From Dehalococcoidia bacterium UBA6627 (GTDB lineage: Bacteria > Chloroflexota > Dehalococcoidia > UBA2979): 20,604 nt of DNA. The stretch spans positions 1,854-22,457 of the forward strand of contig DKLZ01000020.1 in the NCBI GenBank assembly GCA_002455955.1, read 5' to 3'. The notes under the pieces are model-generated. The model saw nothing but the letters and a program-made list of their open reading frames with translations. It was not told the DNA's origin and did no database searches. A program made the translations under genes and the position numbers. Shown here piece after piece: positions 8,238 through 14,590 of the stretch (position 1 is its first letter; the number at the start of each line of letters is the position of its first letter).

Positions 8238-8669
8238 ATGAACTCGATCACGATCGACCAAGCACGCCAAATCATCATGGGAAGTCTTACTTTCGCTCGC
8301 GCCCAGAAAATGCAACCACTCGCGGTGCTCGTTCTCGATGCTGGCGGCCACGCAATCGCCTTCGAACGCGAAGATGGCGCCTCGAACCTTCGCTTCCAGA
8401 TAGCTGACGGCAAATCATACGGTGCACTCGGTATGGGAATCGGCTCCCGCGCTCTCTTCGAACGTGCTCAGCAACAACCATTCTTCGTCGAAGCAGTGAA
8501 TGGAGCCTTCGGCGGTCGACTCATCCCGGTTCCAGGTGGTGTCCTCGTGCGCGATTCTGACAGCAACTTAATCGGAGCAGTTGGAATTAGTGGCGACAAC
8601 TCAGACAACGACGAAGCCGCAGCCGTAGCAGGTATTAAAGCCGCTGACCTCGAACCTGATACTGGTTAA
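8238..8669 (+). CDS. GlcG/HbpS-family protein (heme-degrading domain family)
   Basis: A 143-residue single-domain protein of the GlcG/HbpS family (Pfam Haem_degrading). Key stretches are ITIDQARQIIMGSLTFARA, PLAVLVLDAGGHAIAFERED, LRFQIADGKSYGALGMG and the highly typical PVPGGVLVRDSDSNLIGAVGISGD followed by SDNDEAAAVAGI. HbpS of Streptomyces binds heme; GlcG of E. coli is encoded beside malate synthase G and has no settled function. The start is ATG at 8238, 10 bases after the glcB stop, with TAGGAG at 8225-8230; a longer frame upstream merely overlaps glcB. It is probably co-transcribed with glcB and meets the ThDP-enzyme gene tail to tail with an 8-base gap. No signal peptide is visible. Confidence 0.9.
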   Translation: MNSITIDQARQIIMGSLTFARAQKMQPLAVLVLDAGGHAIAFEREDGASNLRFQIADGKSYGALGMGIGSRALFERAQQQPFFVEAVNGAFGGRLIPVPGGVLVRDSDSNLIGAVGISGDNSDNDEAAAVAGIKAADLEPDTG

Positions 8670-8677
8670 GCTCTGGG

Positions 8678-10321
8678 TTATCCAGCTGGGTAGCGCGCGA
8701 GCGTATTTTCTTCCTTTGTCATGAACTCCAGCAAGGCTGGTCTCCCTTTCGCCATCTCGGCTTCGGCGCGTCGCAACGACGGAACAATCTCTGCAGGATC
8801 ACTTACCCGTTCGCCATACGCTCCGAGGGCGGTCGCCACGTCTGCATAATCACCGTAGAGTTCCGTGAATCCATATAGTTCCACTGCCGTCTCATAGCGC
8901 GCCGGATACCCTGACAATACCTGATTGTTCAGCACAACAGTCAGTATCGGTATCCCAAGTCGAACCCCAGTCTCGAGGTCCATTCCTGCCATCCCGATTG
9001 CCGCGTCCCCCATGAAATTGATAAACATCCGCTCTGGTGCCGCGAGCTTTGCTCCAAGTACCAATCCTAGCGAGTAACCCAACTGCGTCGAGTTCCCCCA
9101 TCCAAGATAACCACGCGGTACAGTCGGCTCCCAGAATGGAATTAGCTGATCTCGAGGGTGTCCTGAATCATGTGTCACTGTCGTATTGTCGAGATCAACT
9201 GCATGCATAATGTCGTGCATTACACGATACGGGTTCATCGGTTGCTCGTCTGAAGTGAGCAGTGGCATCCACTCCTCCATGAACTCGTCACGGACCTGTT
9301 TTACTTCAGTCGCAGCAGCACCACCACGACGACCATCTTCTCCGGCTTGTGCCTTCACCTCATCAATCAGCTGCATTAACACCAGTTGCGCATCGCCAAC
9401 AATTGCATGGTCTAAGTGATGGTCTTTATTCAAATCCTGTTCATCAATAGTTGACTGAATTAGCACCTTGCCTGAAGGAATCTCGCTTGATGCCAAGTTG
9501 GTCGTGAAACTTGCCCCTATACCCAGCACTGCATCCGACGTATCCAAGTAGTGTCGAGCCATCTTGGTCTTCGTATTACCGGCTGCACCTAGTGAAAGTG
9601 GATGATTCTCTGGAAAGGCACTCTTCCCTGAATTCGTAACTGCAACAGGTGCGTCAAGCAACTCGGCCAACTCAATAAGTTGATCAGTCGCTTCGGCCCA
9701 GAGCACACCTTGACCTGCAAATATCATCGGCTTACTCGATGCCAGCAATGCTGTCACGGATGCTTTCACATCAGCCGGATCTCCCGCGCTACGACGTGGT
9801 TTCACCACCTGATAGTCGATCAATTCGTTTTCCAATTCCTCCATGGCAACGTCGCCTGGGACTTCAAGTAATACCGGACCTCCGCGACCAACACGCAAAA
9901 ACGTATGCGCCCTTCTCATAATCTCGGAGATGCGATCACTCTGATTGACCTGCGTAGCCCATTTGGTCACACCTTCGTAGTTCCTCGGTGCACTGAAGTC
10001 CGGATCGGATCCCTGCCTTCCTCGAGCGGTTCCCCCTGGGATCACCAAGATCGGCACTGAGTCGGCGTACGCGTGCGCGATCCCACCGAAGGCATTTTCG
10101 ATGCCAGGTCCGGACTGAGTAACGATTACACCATTTCGCCGGCCGTTCATCATGCGTGTGTAACCATCAGCCATGTTCACGGTGGCACGCTCGGTACGAG
10201 ACATCATTGGACGTATGCCAGCTGCTGCTGCTGCGTGAATCAGTTGGTTATCGGGAAAACAAAATAGATACTCAGCACCTTCTGCTTTCAGAATTTGAGC
10301 AATCGCGTCATTACCACGCAT
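8678..10321 (-). CDS. Thiamine-diphosphate-dependent enzyme, acetolactate-synthase-like
   Basis: A 547-residue protein with the usual three domains: N-terminal PYR domain with the conserved activating Glu44 (SRTERATVNMADGYTR), central domain around 190-330, and PP domain with GDAAIGMAG (438-446) and the Asn pair at 465-466 forming the Mg-ThDP site. The common GDG is GDA here. Residues SGPGIENAFGGIAHAYADS (70-88) are typical of the family. It resembles proteins annotated as ALS large-subunit-like 'thiamine pyrophosphate-requiring proteins'. There is no regulatory small subunit next to it, and Glu44 argues against glyoxylate carboligase, which lacks this Glu. Real substrate unknown; decarboxylases and ligases of 2-oxo acids are candidates. 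The ATG at 10321 has AAAGGAG (minus strand, 10329-10335). Confidence 0.88.
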   Translation of the reverse strand: MRGNDAIAQILKAEGAEYLFCFPDNQLIHAAAAAGIRPMMSRTERATVNMADGYTRMMNGRRNGVIVTQSGPGIENAFGGIAHAYADSVPILVIPGGTARGRQGSDPDFSAPRNYEGVTKWATQVNQSDRISEIMRRAHTFLRVGRGGPVLLEVPGDVAMEELENELIDYQVVKPRRSAGDPADVKASVTALLASSKPMIFAGQGVLWAEATDQLIELAELLDAPVAVTNSGKSAFPENHPLSLGAAGNTKTKMARHYLDTSDAVLGIGASFTTNLASSEIPSGKVLIQSTIDEQDLNKDHHLDHAIVGDAQLVLMQLIDEVKAQAGEDGRRGGAAATEVKQVRDEFMEEWMPLLTSDEQPMNPYRVMHDIMHAVDLDNTTVTHDSGHPRDQLIPFWEPTVPRGYLGWGNSTQLGYSLGLVLGAKLAAPERMFINFMGDAAIGMAGMDLETGVRLGIPILTVVLNNQVLSGYPARYETAVELYGFTELYGDYADVATALGAYGERVSDPAEIVPSLRRAEAEMAKGRPALLEFMTKEENTLARYPAG

Positions 10322-10335
10322 ACTTTTTCTCCTTT

Positions 10336-10354
10336 GTTAGGTGCTAACCAGCAC
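10336..10354 (-). promoter_or_regulatory. Two mutually exclusive hairpins next to the ThDP-enzyme ribosome-binding site
   Basis: Plus-strand GTTAG-gtg-CTAAC (10336-10348) and GTGCT-aacc-AGCAC (10341-10354) share bases, so in the minus-strand leader only one can form at a time. The first abuts the AAAGGAG of the gene starting at 10321. Stems are only 5 bp, so this may be chance, but the position would allow control of translation initiation. Confidence 0.3.
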
Positions 10355-10602
10355 ACAACTTACGCAGCAGGTTTCTGAGTTATTGCCCATAGCAGACACA
10401 AGGTCAACTAAATCGTCTCACCATCACAATCACTCAGTGAGACTAGATTATCTTCTTACACAGCAAAACTAACCGAAACATGTTCGTTTCGGGTTGTTTT
10501 ATGAAAAGATGTTACGTCGCTCGTTCGATGTGTCCCGCCATCAACTCGTTCTAATCGACTTATCCAATTAGCCGATTTTTTTAACTCGCAGTCCACTTTT
10601 TG

Positions 10603-10632
10603 TTGACTTCAAAAGTATCTTTTGGTGATAAA
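10603..10632 (+). promoter_or_regulatory. Promoter-like pair with palindromic spacer (small-RNA candidate)
   Basis: TTGACT at 10603-10608 and GATAAA at 10627-10632 are 18 bases apart, an acceptable sigma-70-type pair. The spacer contains a perfect palindrome CAAAAG-tat-CTTTTG (10610-10624), positioned as an operator would be. Transcription would start near 10639 and meet the strong hairpin ending at 10714, giving a transcript of roughly 75 bases with no obvious reading frame. The alternative is that this is chance in an A/T-rich gap. Confidence 0.35.
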
Positions 10633-10678
10633 AGACCGTGACACAGACCAGAAAGGAAAACTGGAATCGAATCACCAT

Positions 10679-10716
10679 AAAAAATCCCGCGTGCGGTAAT
10701 GCACGCGGGATTTTCG
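10679..10716 (-). terminator. Strong intrinsic terminator (14-bp perfect stem)
   Basis: AAAATCCCGCGTGC at 10681-10694 and its exact complement GCACGCGGGATTTT at 10701-10714 enclose a 6-base loop. Read on the minus strand the GC-rich stem runs into six T, so it should end the transcript of the membrane-protein gene that stops at 10745. Read on the plus strand it is followed by TTTTCGATTT and could also work, so it may be bidirectional. Confidence 0.88.
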
Positions 10717-10744
10717 ATTTCACACTACAAACTGCTTACAAGTA

Positions 10745-11056
10745 TTACCTCAGCAAGCGCTTGTTGAAGAACTTGTCAGCAACTTCAACCATCGGAATGA
10801 GACCGAAGATGTTGTAGAAATCATCCGCTCCGTCAGCAACACCAAGGTCACCAATCGGATCGTATCCGACTTCAGAAACCCACATGTATGCACTGATACC
10901 AGCAACGACCCAAAGGACTACTCGGCTTCCGGTGAGACTAGTCCCACCAATCCGATCTGGGATGATCGGAGCCAAGATGTCATTCACCAGGCCGGCAAGA
11001 GTTGCCGTTGCGATACTTCCTACTAGTAATACGAGTAATGGAACCCAAGCCTCCAT
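10745..11056 (-). CDS. Small integral membrane protein with two predicted helices, function unknown
   Basis: The product has 103 residues if it starts at the ATG at 11056, which follows GGAAAGGG with a 6-base gap. A GTG at 11080 would add 8 residues but lies inside a palindromic operator, so I prefer the ATG. Residues about 4-24 (VPLLVLLVGSIATATLAGLV) and 45-62 (RVVLWVVAGISAYMWVSE) look like membrane helices; the C-terminal 40 residues are soluble, acidic around 66-80 (DPIGDLGVADGADDF) and end basic (KFFNKRLLR). I do not recognise the family. It is a monocistronic unit with its own promoter, two operators and a strong terminator, so it is probably expressed as a separately regulated response gene. 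Confidence 0.75.
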   Translation of the reverse strand: MEAWVPLLVLLVGSIATATLAGLVNDILAPIIPDRIGGTSLTGSRVVLWVVAGISAYMWVSEVGYDPIGDLGVADGADDFYNIFGLIPMVEVADKFFNKRLLR

Positions 11057-11073
11057 ATATAGCCCTTTCCAAT

Positions 11074-11118
11074 AATTCACATCGGTGAATTAAAACTATT
11101 AATTCACATAGGTGAATT
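11074..11118 (-). promoter_or_regulatory. Twin palindromic operators in front of the small membrane protein gene
   Basis: Two nearly identical 18-base palindromes, AATTCAC-atcg-GTGAATT (11074-11091) and AATTCAC-atag-GTGAATT (11101-11118), have centres 27 bases apart. They differ at one position, in the central four bases. They lie immediately downstream of the minus-strand -10 box, covering the presumed transcription start and the leader, as repressor sites typically do. The pattern would suit a dimeric helix-turn-helix repressor; which family is not shown, and no regulator gene is in the window. Confidence 0.75.
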
Positions 11119-11130
11119 ACTGCTTATCTC

Positions 11131-11161
11131 ATTATAAAAATTATAATTAGAGAGTTGTCAA
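11131..11161 (-). promoter_or_regulatory. Sigma-70-type promoter of the small membrane protein gene
   Basis: On the minus strand a perfect TTGACA (11161-11156) is followed by the A/T-rich sequence TTTATAAT ending at 11131. TATAAT at 11136-11131 gives a 19-base spacer; TTATAA gives 18. Transcription would begin near 11124, just before the first of the two palindromes. Confidence 0.65.
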
Positions 11162-11370
11162 CACCTAAAGGGCATTGTTTCCACAATATCTCAACCTTCG
11201 AATATCTAAGATAAGTAGTGAAATCGGACACTTTACACCGGGAAACAGTCGAAAACAGATAATTCCAGCCTCTATCGCGAAGGCGCACACCTCGACATTA
11301 TGCCAACATGCCGGCATGAGATGACCCGAATTCACAACTCAGTCCGAGAAAATTGCAAGAGGGAGACGAC

Positions 11371-12108
11371 GTGCAAGATATTCACATGCTGCTTCGACAG
11401 CACCGCTCCATCCGCTCGTTTAGCAACGAGCATGTCACTGATGACGATGTCGAAGACATCGTCATCAGTGCTCAATGTGCCTCAACATCCAGTCATATTC
11501 AGGCAACTACCGTAATTCGAGTCAGAGATACCGACAGCCTGAAGCAAATTGCTGAAGCTGCCAATAACCAACGCCAGATCACTGAGGCACCTGTTTTCCT
11601 GGTTTGGTGTGCCGACATGCACCGAATAGGTTTGGCATGCGAAATGGCAGAAGGAGACATGATCTCTGGTATGACCGAGCAATTCATCAGCACAACCGTG
11701 GATGTCGCACTTGCCGCTCAAAACGCAGTAATTGCAGCTGAAGGAATGGGACTTGGCGTCTGTTATATCGGTGCGATTAGAAACAATCCCCAGGTAGTAA
11801 CTGAGATCTTGGAATTACCGAAACATGTATACCCAGTCTTTGGGCTCTGCATCGGCCATCCGGCAGAAGATCCAGAAACCAAACCTCGCCTGCCGGTAAA
11901 ACTGATTCTGAAAGAAGAGCGCTACGACGATCATAACGATCGTGAGCTGATCGCTGACTACGACGAGACCATGAATAACTACTACCAGAAGAGAACAAAC
12001 ACCAAGAAAGTCAGTACTTGGAGTAAAGAAATGGCTCGCCGATACGAAAGCGAACGACGGCCGCACATGCGCGACTTCCTCCGCAATCGCGGTTTTGAAA
12101 TGCGCTAA
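11371..12108 (+). CDS. NfsA-like NAD(P)H-dependent flavin oxidoreductase
   Basis: A 245-residue member of the nitroreductase superfamily, NfsA/Frp group. I start it at GTG 11371, after GAGGGAGA at 11359-11366; a TTG 18 bases upstream would fall on that site. Signatures: LLRQHRSIRSFSNEHV at about 7-22 (FMN phosphate contacts), CASTSSHIQATTVIRVRD (the NfsA-type counterpart of AASSNFLQ), GLGVCYIGAIRNNPQ and the family-typical FGLCIGHPAEDPETKPRLP followed by the long C-terminal extension ending YESERRPHMRDFLRNRGF. NfsA proteins reduce nitroaromatics, quinones or flavins with NADPH and work as FMN-containing dimers. The native substrate here is unknown. It is monocistronic and convergent with the amidohydrolase gene. 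A perfect palindrome CATGCCGGCATG lies 53 bases upstream. Confidence 0.9.
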   Translation: MQDIHMLLRQHRSIRSFSNEHVTDDDVEDIVISAQCASTSSHIQATTVIRVRDTDSLKQIAEAANNQRQITEAPVFLVWCADMHRIGLACEMAEGDMISGMTEQFISTTVDVALAAQNAVIAAEGMGLGVCYIGAIRNNPQVVTEILELPKHVYPVFGLCIGHPAEDPETKPRLPVKLILKEERYDDHNDRELIADYDETMNNYYQKRTNTKKVSTWSKEMARRYESERRPHMRDFLRNRGFEMR

Positions 12109-12112
12109 AGAA

Positions 12113-12156
12113 GCGATCCCGTTTAATCGTTCGTCATTACGAATAAACCTAATCGC
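12113..12156. terminator. Long imperfect hairpin between convergent genes
   Basis: Nested arms GCGAT/ATCGC (12113-12117, 12152-12156), GTTTA/TAAAC (12121-12125, 12144-12148) and TTCGT/ACGAA (12130-12134, 12139-12143) close a CATT loop, with small internal loops between. It occupies most of the 65-base gap between two converging genes, where a bidirectional terminator is expected. There is no long T-run on either side. Confidence 0.4.
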
Positions 12157-12173
12157 GAAACAATGTTCGCTAC

Positions 12174-13784
12174 TTACTCGAAGACAACATCACCTTCTAC
12201 AACGACCATATCAATCGGAAGTTCACGAAGTTCGGTTATCTCTACAGTGCGAATATCTTCAGAGAGAACTGTGAGGTCAGCGTACTTCCCAACCTCGATA
12301 CTACCTTTGCGATCGTCAGCAAATTCCGCATACGCACCGTTGATCGTGTGCATGCGGATAGCTGTGTTTAAATCAACGCACTCATCTGGCCCGCAGACGT
12401 TACCGCCCATAGTTGCTCTAGTGAGTGCCTGTTCGACACCGAAAAGCGGACGATAATCAGTAACTGGTGAGTCCGAGGAACCAGCTACAATACCTCCTCC
12501 ATCGATTATCGATTTCACCGGGAACATCACATCTGCTCGATCGCGACCATAGTTATTGATGTATCCATCGCCAAACTCCCAGAAAAATGCAGGCTGCATC
12601 ACAGGTACGATCCGTTGCTCTAGCACGCGCTGCTGCAGATCGGGTGGCGCAATACCACAGTGGTCGATTCGATGGCGTAACCCTTCTCTAGTATCTTCGA
12701 TCTGTGCCCGCTCCATCGCGTTGAGTGTCTGTTCAATTGCGCGGTCGCCTAAAGCATGCACCGTACATTGCCAACCCGCCCGATGAGCACGACCGAGTAG
12801 TTCATCTAGCTCATCTTGTTCCCAGTAGAGAATGCCTGAATCATCTGGATCGACATGATAGGGAGCACGCGTCGAGGCAGTAGGCCCCGAACTCGAACCA
12901 TCAGTCATCACCTTGAAGGCGCCGATTCGAAGACGATCATTACCAAAACCAGTTCGTAAACCTGTCCCATCCAGCAATTTAACTAGTGGATGGTCGAATG
13001 AACTTACGGTGGCAAACGCGTAGAGACGGACTTGAATCGCTCCTTCGTTCAGGAGATCAGTCGCGATATCAATAGGCGGACCTAGTAAGCCACCGGCGTC
13101 ATGTACGCTCGTGATACCGCTGGCAAGTACGGCTTGATTCGCCGCGGTTAGGTATTTTCGAATCTCTTCACGATCAGGAGCAGAAGCGTCACGAAAGAAT
13201 CCTGTCGCTCGTTCGTATGCTACTCCACTGACCTTACCGTCTGGATCGCGATCAAAGCGTCCGCCATTTGGATCATCTGTTTGGAGTGAAAGCCCTGCGA
13301 GTTCAGCAGCCTTCGTATTGAAGGCGACAATATGGCCGCATGTGCGAGTGAGTAATACGGGGTGATCCGGTGAAACGGCATCCAAATCATGACGATTTGG
13401 GTGGCGATTCTCGACCAGTTTTGAGTGATCGTAACCACGCCCGCGAATCCAAGTCCCCGCCGGTTGTGTCTCGGCGTACACGCGCACTTGATCGACAATT
13501 GCAGAAATACTGTCCATCCCCGCAGACTTGCAATCGATCGAATAGAACATGTCACCAACTCCAGTGAAGTGCTGATGAGCATCGATAAACCCAGGCGTGA
13601 GTGACCGCCCATTCAACTCGACATGATGTGTACCAGGACCAGCAGTCGCCTTCACAGTCGCATTGGAGCCAACGGCTATGATTTTTCCATCAGCTACAGC
13701 GACTGCCTGTGCAATATTGTTGTCAGGATCAACGGTGTGAACGACCCCGCCTGTAAAAATAAAATCTGACCGATCGCCATTCAT
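12174..13784 (-). CDS. YtcJ-like metal-dependent amidohydrolase (amidohydrolase family 3)
   Basis: A 536-residue protein with the composite beta-sandwich plus TIM-barrel of amidohydrolase family 3. It opens with DFIFTGGVVHTVDP and DGKIIAVGS (sandwich strands), then LTPGFIDAHQHF with metal ligands His70 and His72. Later ligands or catalytic residues are His343 (TVHALGDRA), His375 (HRIDHCGI) and Asp438 (AGSSDSPV); Lys291 (FKVMTDGSSSGPTA) sits where the YtcJ group has a conserved basic residue. The C-terminus returns to the sandwich (GSIEVGKYADLTVLSED). Members hydrolyse N-acyl or formyl amides and related bonds; the substrate here is unknown. ATG at 13784 follows AAGGTG. There is no signal peptide. 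It is a single gene, convergent with the NfsA-like gene. Confidence 0.92.
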   Translation of the reverse strand: MNGDRSDFIFTGGVVHTVDPDNNIAQAVAVADGKIIAVGSNATVKATAGPGTHHVELNGRSLTPGFIDAHQHFTGVGDMFYSIDCKSAGMDSISAIVDQVRVYAETQPAGTWIRGRGYDHSKLVENRHPNRHDLDAVSPDHPVLLTRTCGHIVAFNTKAAELAGLSLQTDDPNGGRFDRDPDGKVSGVAYERATGFFRDASAPDREEIRKYLTAANQAVLASGITSVHDAGGLLGPPIDIATDLLNEGAIQVRLYAFATVSSFDHPLVKLLDGTGLRTGFGNDRLRIGAFKVMTDGSSSGPTASTRAPYHVDPDDSGILYWEQDELDELLGRAHRAGWQCTVHALGDRAIEQTLNAMERAQIEDTREGLRHRIDHCGIAPPDLQQRVLEQRIVPVMQPAFFWEFGDGYINNYGRDRADVMFPVKSIIDGGGIVAGSSDSPVTDYRPLFGVEQALTRATMGGNVCGPDECVDLNTAIRMHTINGAYAEFADDRKGSIEVGKYADLTVLSEDIRTVEITELRELPIDMVVVEGDVVFE

Positions 13785-13971
13785 AACAACACCTTTCCAA
13801 ACATCAGAGCCATAGTTGCAGGCTTCATAGGTAGAGCGATGAAATCGTCAGATTCGATGATCAATCAACCGGAATACCCGCTTCACTCTGCTCTACGATT
13901 CAGCTATGACAACTCACAGTGACGCGAATTCGACCGGCATTTCGAATTATCAATCGACTTCGGACTCTAAC

Positions 13972-14499
13972 TCAGTCGACGGAGAATCGATTTAGTCCGC
14001 TGTCAGACTCACCGGCTTTGTCCTCTGAAGCATAGTGATCGAGAATCCCAAATCGTTGATCGAGGACACTTCTACGGAACTGAAAGATATCCTCCACGCG
14101 AGTGCGAACGATTATCTGATTCACAAGATCTCCAAGTGGCCCAAAAGGGACTGAGTAATGCACGATATCTTGTATCCGAACCCCACCTGTTACCTCTACG
14201 AAGTGATGTTCATGATGCCAGAGGCGATACGGCCCAAGCCGTTGCTCATCGACAAAGTATCGACCCTCGTCTACATGTGTAATCTCGGTGACCCACTGAA
14301 CCGGAATACCGAAAATCGGTCTCACCCGATAAGTCACAATCAAGCCAGCATAAATTGTCGATGGCATCGGCGATGTGACTTCAAAACCCATTTCAGGTGG
14401 AGTAATCACAGTCAAATTTCGCGGTGAGCTAAAAAACTCCCACGCCTCCCTACTACTAATCGGCAACAACTGTTCCGTCTCGAATCGGTGCAGTGTCAT
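13972..14499 (-). CDS. SRPBCC-family (START-like) protein
   Basis: A 175-residue protein of the SRPBCC/polyketide-cyclase fold, forming a single hydrophobic-pocket domain in residues about 1-155. Typical features are the opening TEQLLPISSREAWEFFSSPRNLTVITPPEMGFEV and the strand series ending in IQDIVHYSVPFGPLGDLVNQIIVRTRVEDIFQFRR. This form, with the LWHHEHHF segment and the final FQFRR helix, is common in small proteins near oxidoreductases and epimerases ('cell-division inhibitor SulA-like' in older annotation). The ligand is unknown; a lipid or isoprenoid is plausible in this neighbourhood. ATG at 14499 is preceded by GAGAGGTGG. It lies 91 bases after the DUF1365 gene on the same strand and likely belongs to that operon. 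Confidence 0.82.
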   Translation of the reverse strand: MTLHRFETEQLLPISSREAWEFFSSPRNLTVITPPEMGFEVTSPMPSTIYAGLIVTYRVRPIFGIPVQWVTEITHVDEGRYFVDEQRLGPYRLWHHEHHFVEVTGGVRIQDIVHYSVPFGPLGDLVNQIIVRTRVEDIFQFRRSVLDQRFGILDHYASEDKAGESDSGLNRFSVD

Positions 14500-14590
14500 C
14501 TAGCCACCTCTCAAATCCAGCAGGAAAGCTTTCGTGCGTTAAAGATGATGGTACCGATCAGTCGTGAGTTCATCTGAACGTGAAGCATCG

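Larger units (their letters stand above)
10322..10744. other. 423-base gap with leader, operator-like repeats, terminator and possible small RNA
   Basis: No convincing protein gene lies here. On the minus side is the presumed leader of the ThDP enzyme gene: a GATAAT -10-like box (minus strand, plus positions 10447-10452), then GTCTCAC/GTGAGAC arms (10415-10421 and 10437-10443), and two overlapping hairpins beside the ribosome-binding site. A CCGAAAC-n6-GTTTCGG palindrome sits at 10473-10492, where the -35 region would be. On the plus side are a promoter-like pair at 10603-10632 and the strong hairpin at 10681-10714. Each piece is described in its own entry or finding. Confidence 0.6.

Noticed and set aside
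8673..8685. CTGG-n5-CCAG hairpin between the GlcG-type and ThDP enzyme genes.
   Set aside because: Four-base stem without a T-run; too weak to call a terminator.
8678..10321. Reading the ThDP enzyme as glyoxylate carboligase next to malate synthase.
   Set aside because: Glyoxylate carboligase lacks the activating Glu, whereas this protein has it at position 44.
10336..10443. Thiamine pyrophosphate riboswitch in the leader of the ThDP enzyme gene.
   Set aside because: The conserved THI-box core (CTGAGA and the ACCTGATCTGGATAATGCC-type stretch) is absent.
13839..13995. Two overlapping short plus-strand frames (28 and 30 codons) in the gap between the amidohydrolase and SRPBCC genes.
   Set aside because: No good ribosome-binding site, low-complexity Ser/Asn-rich product, and the second runs into the end of the SRPBCC gene on the other strand.
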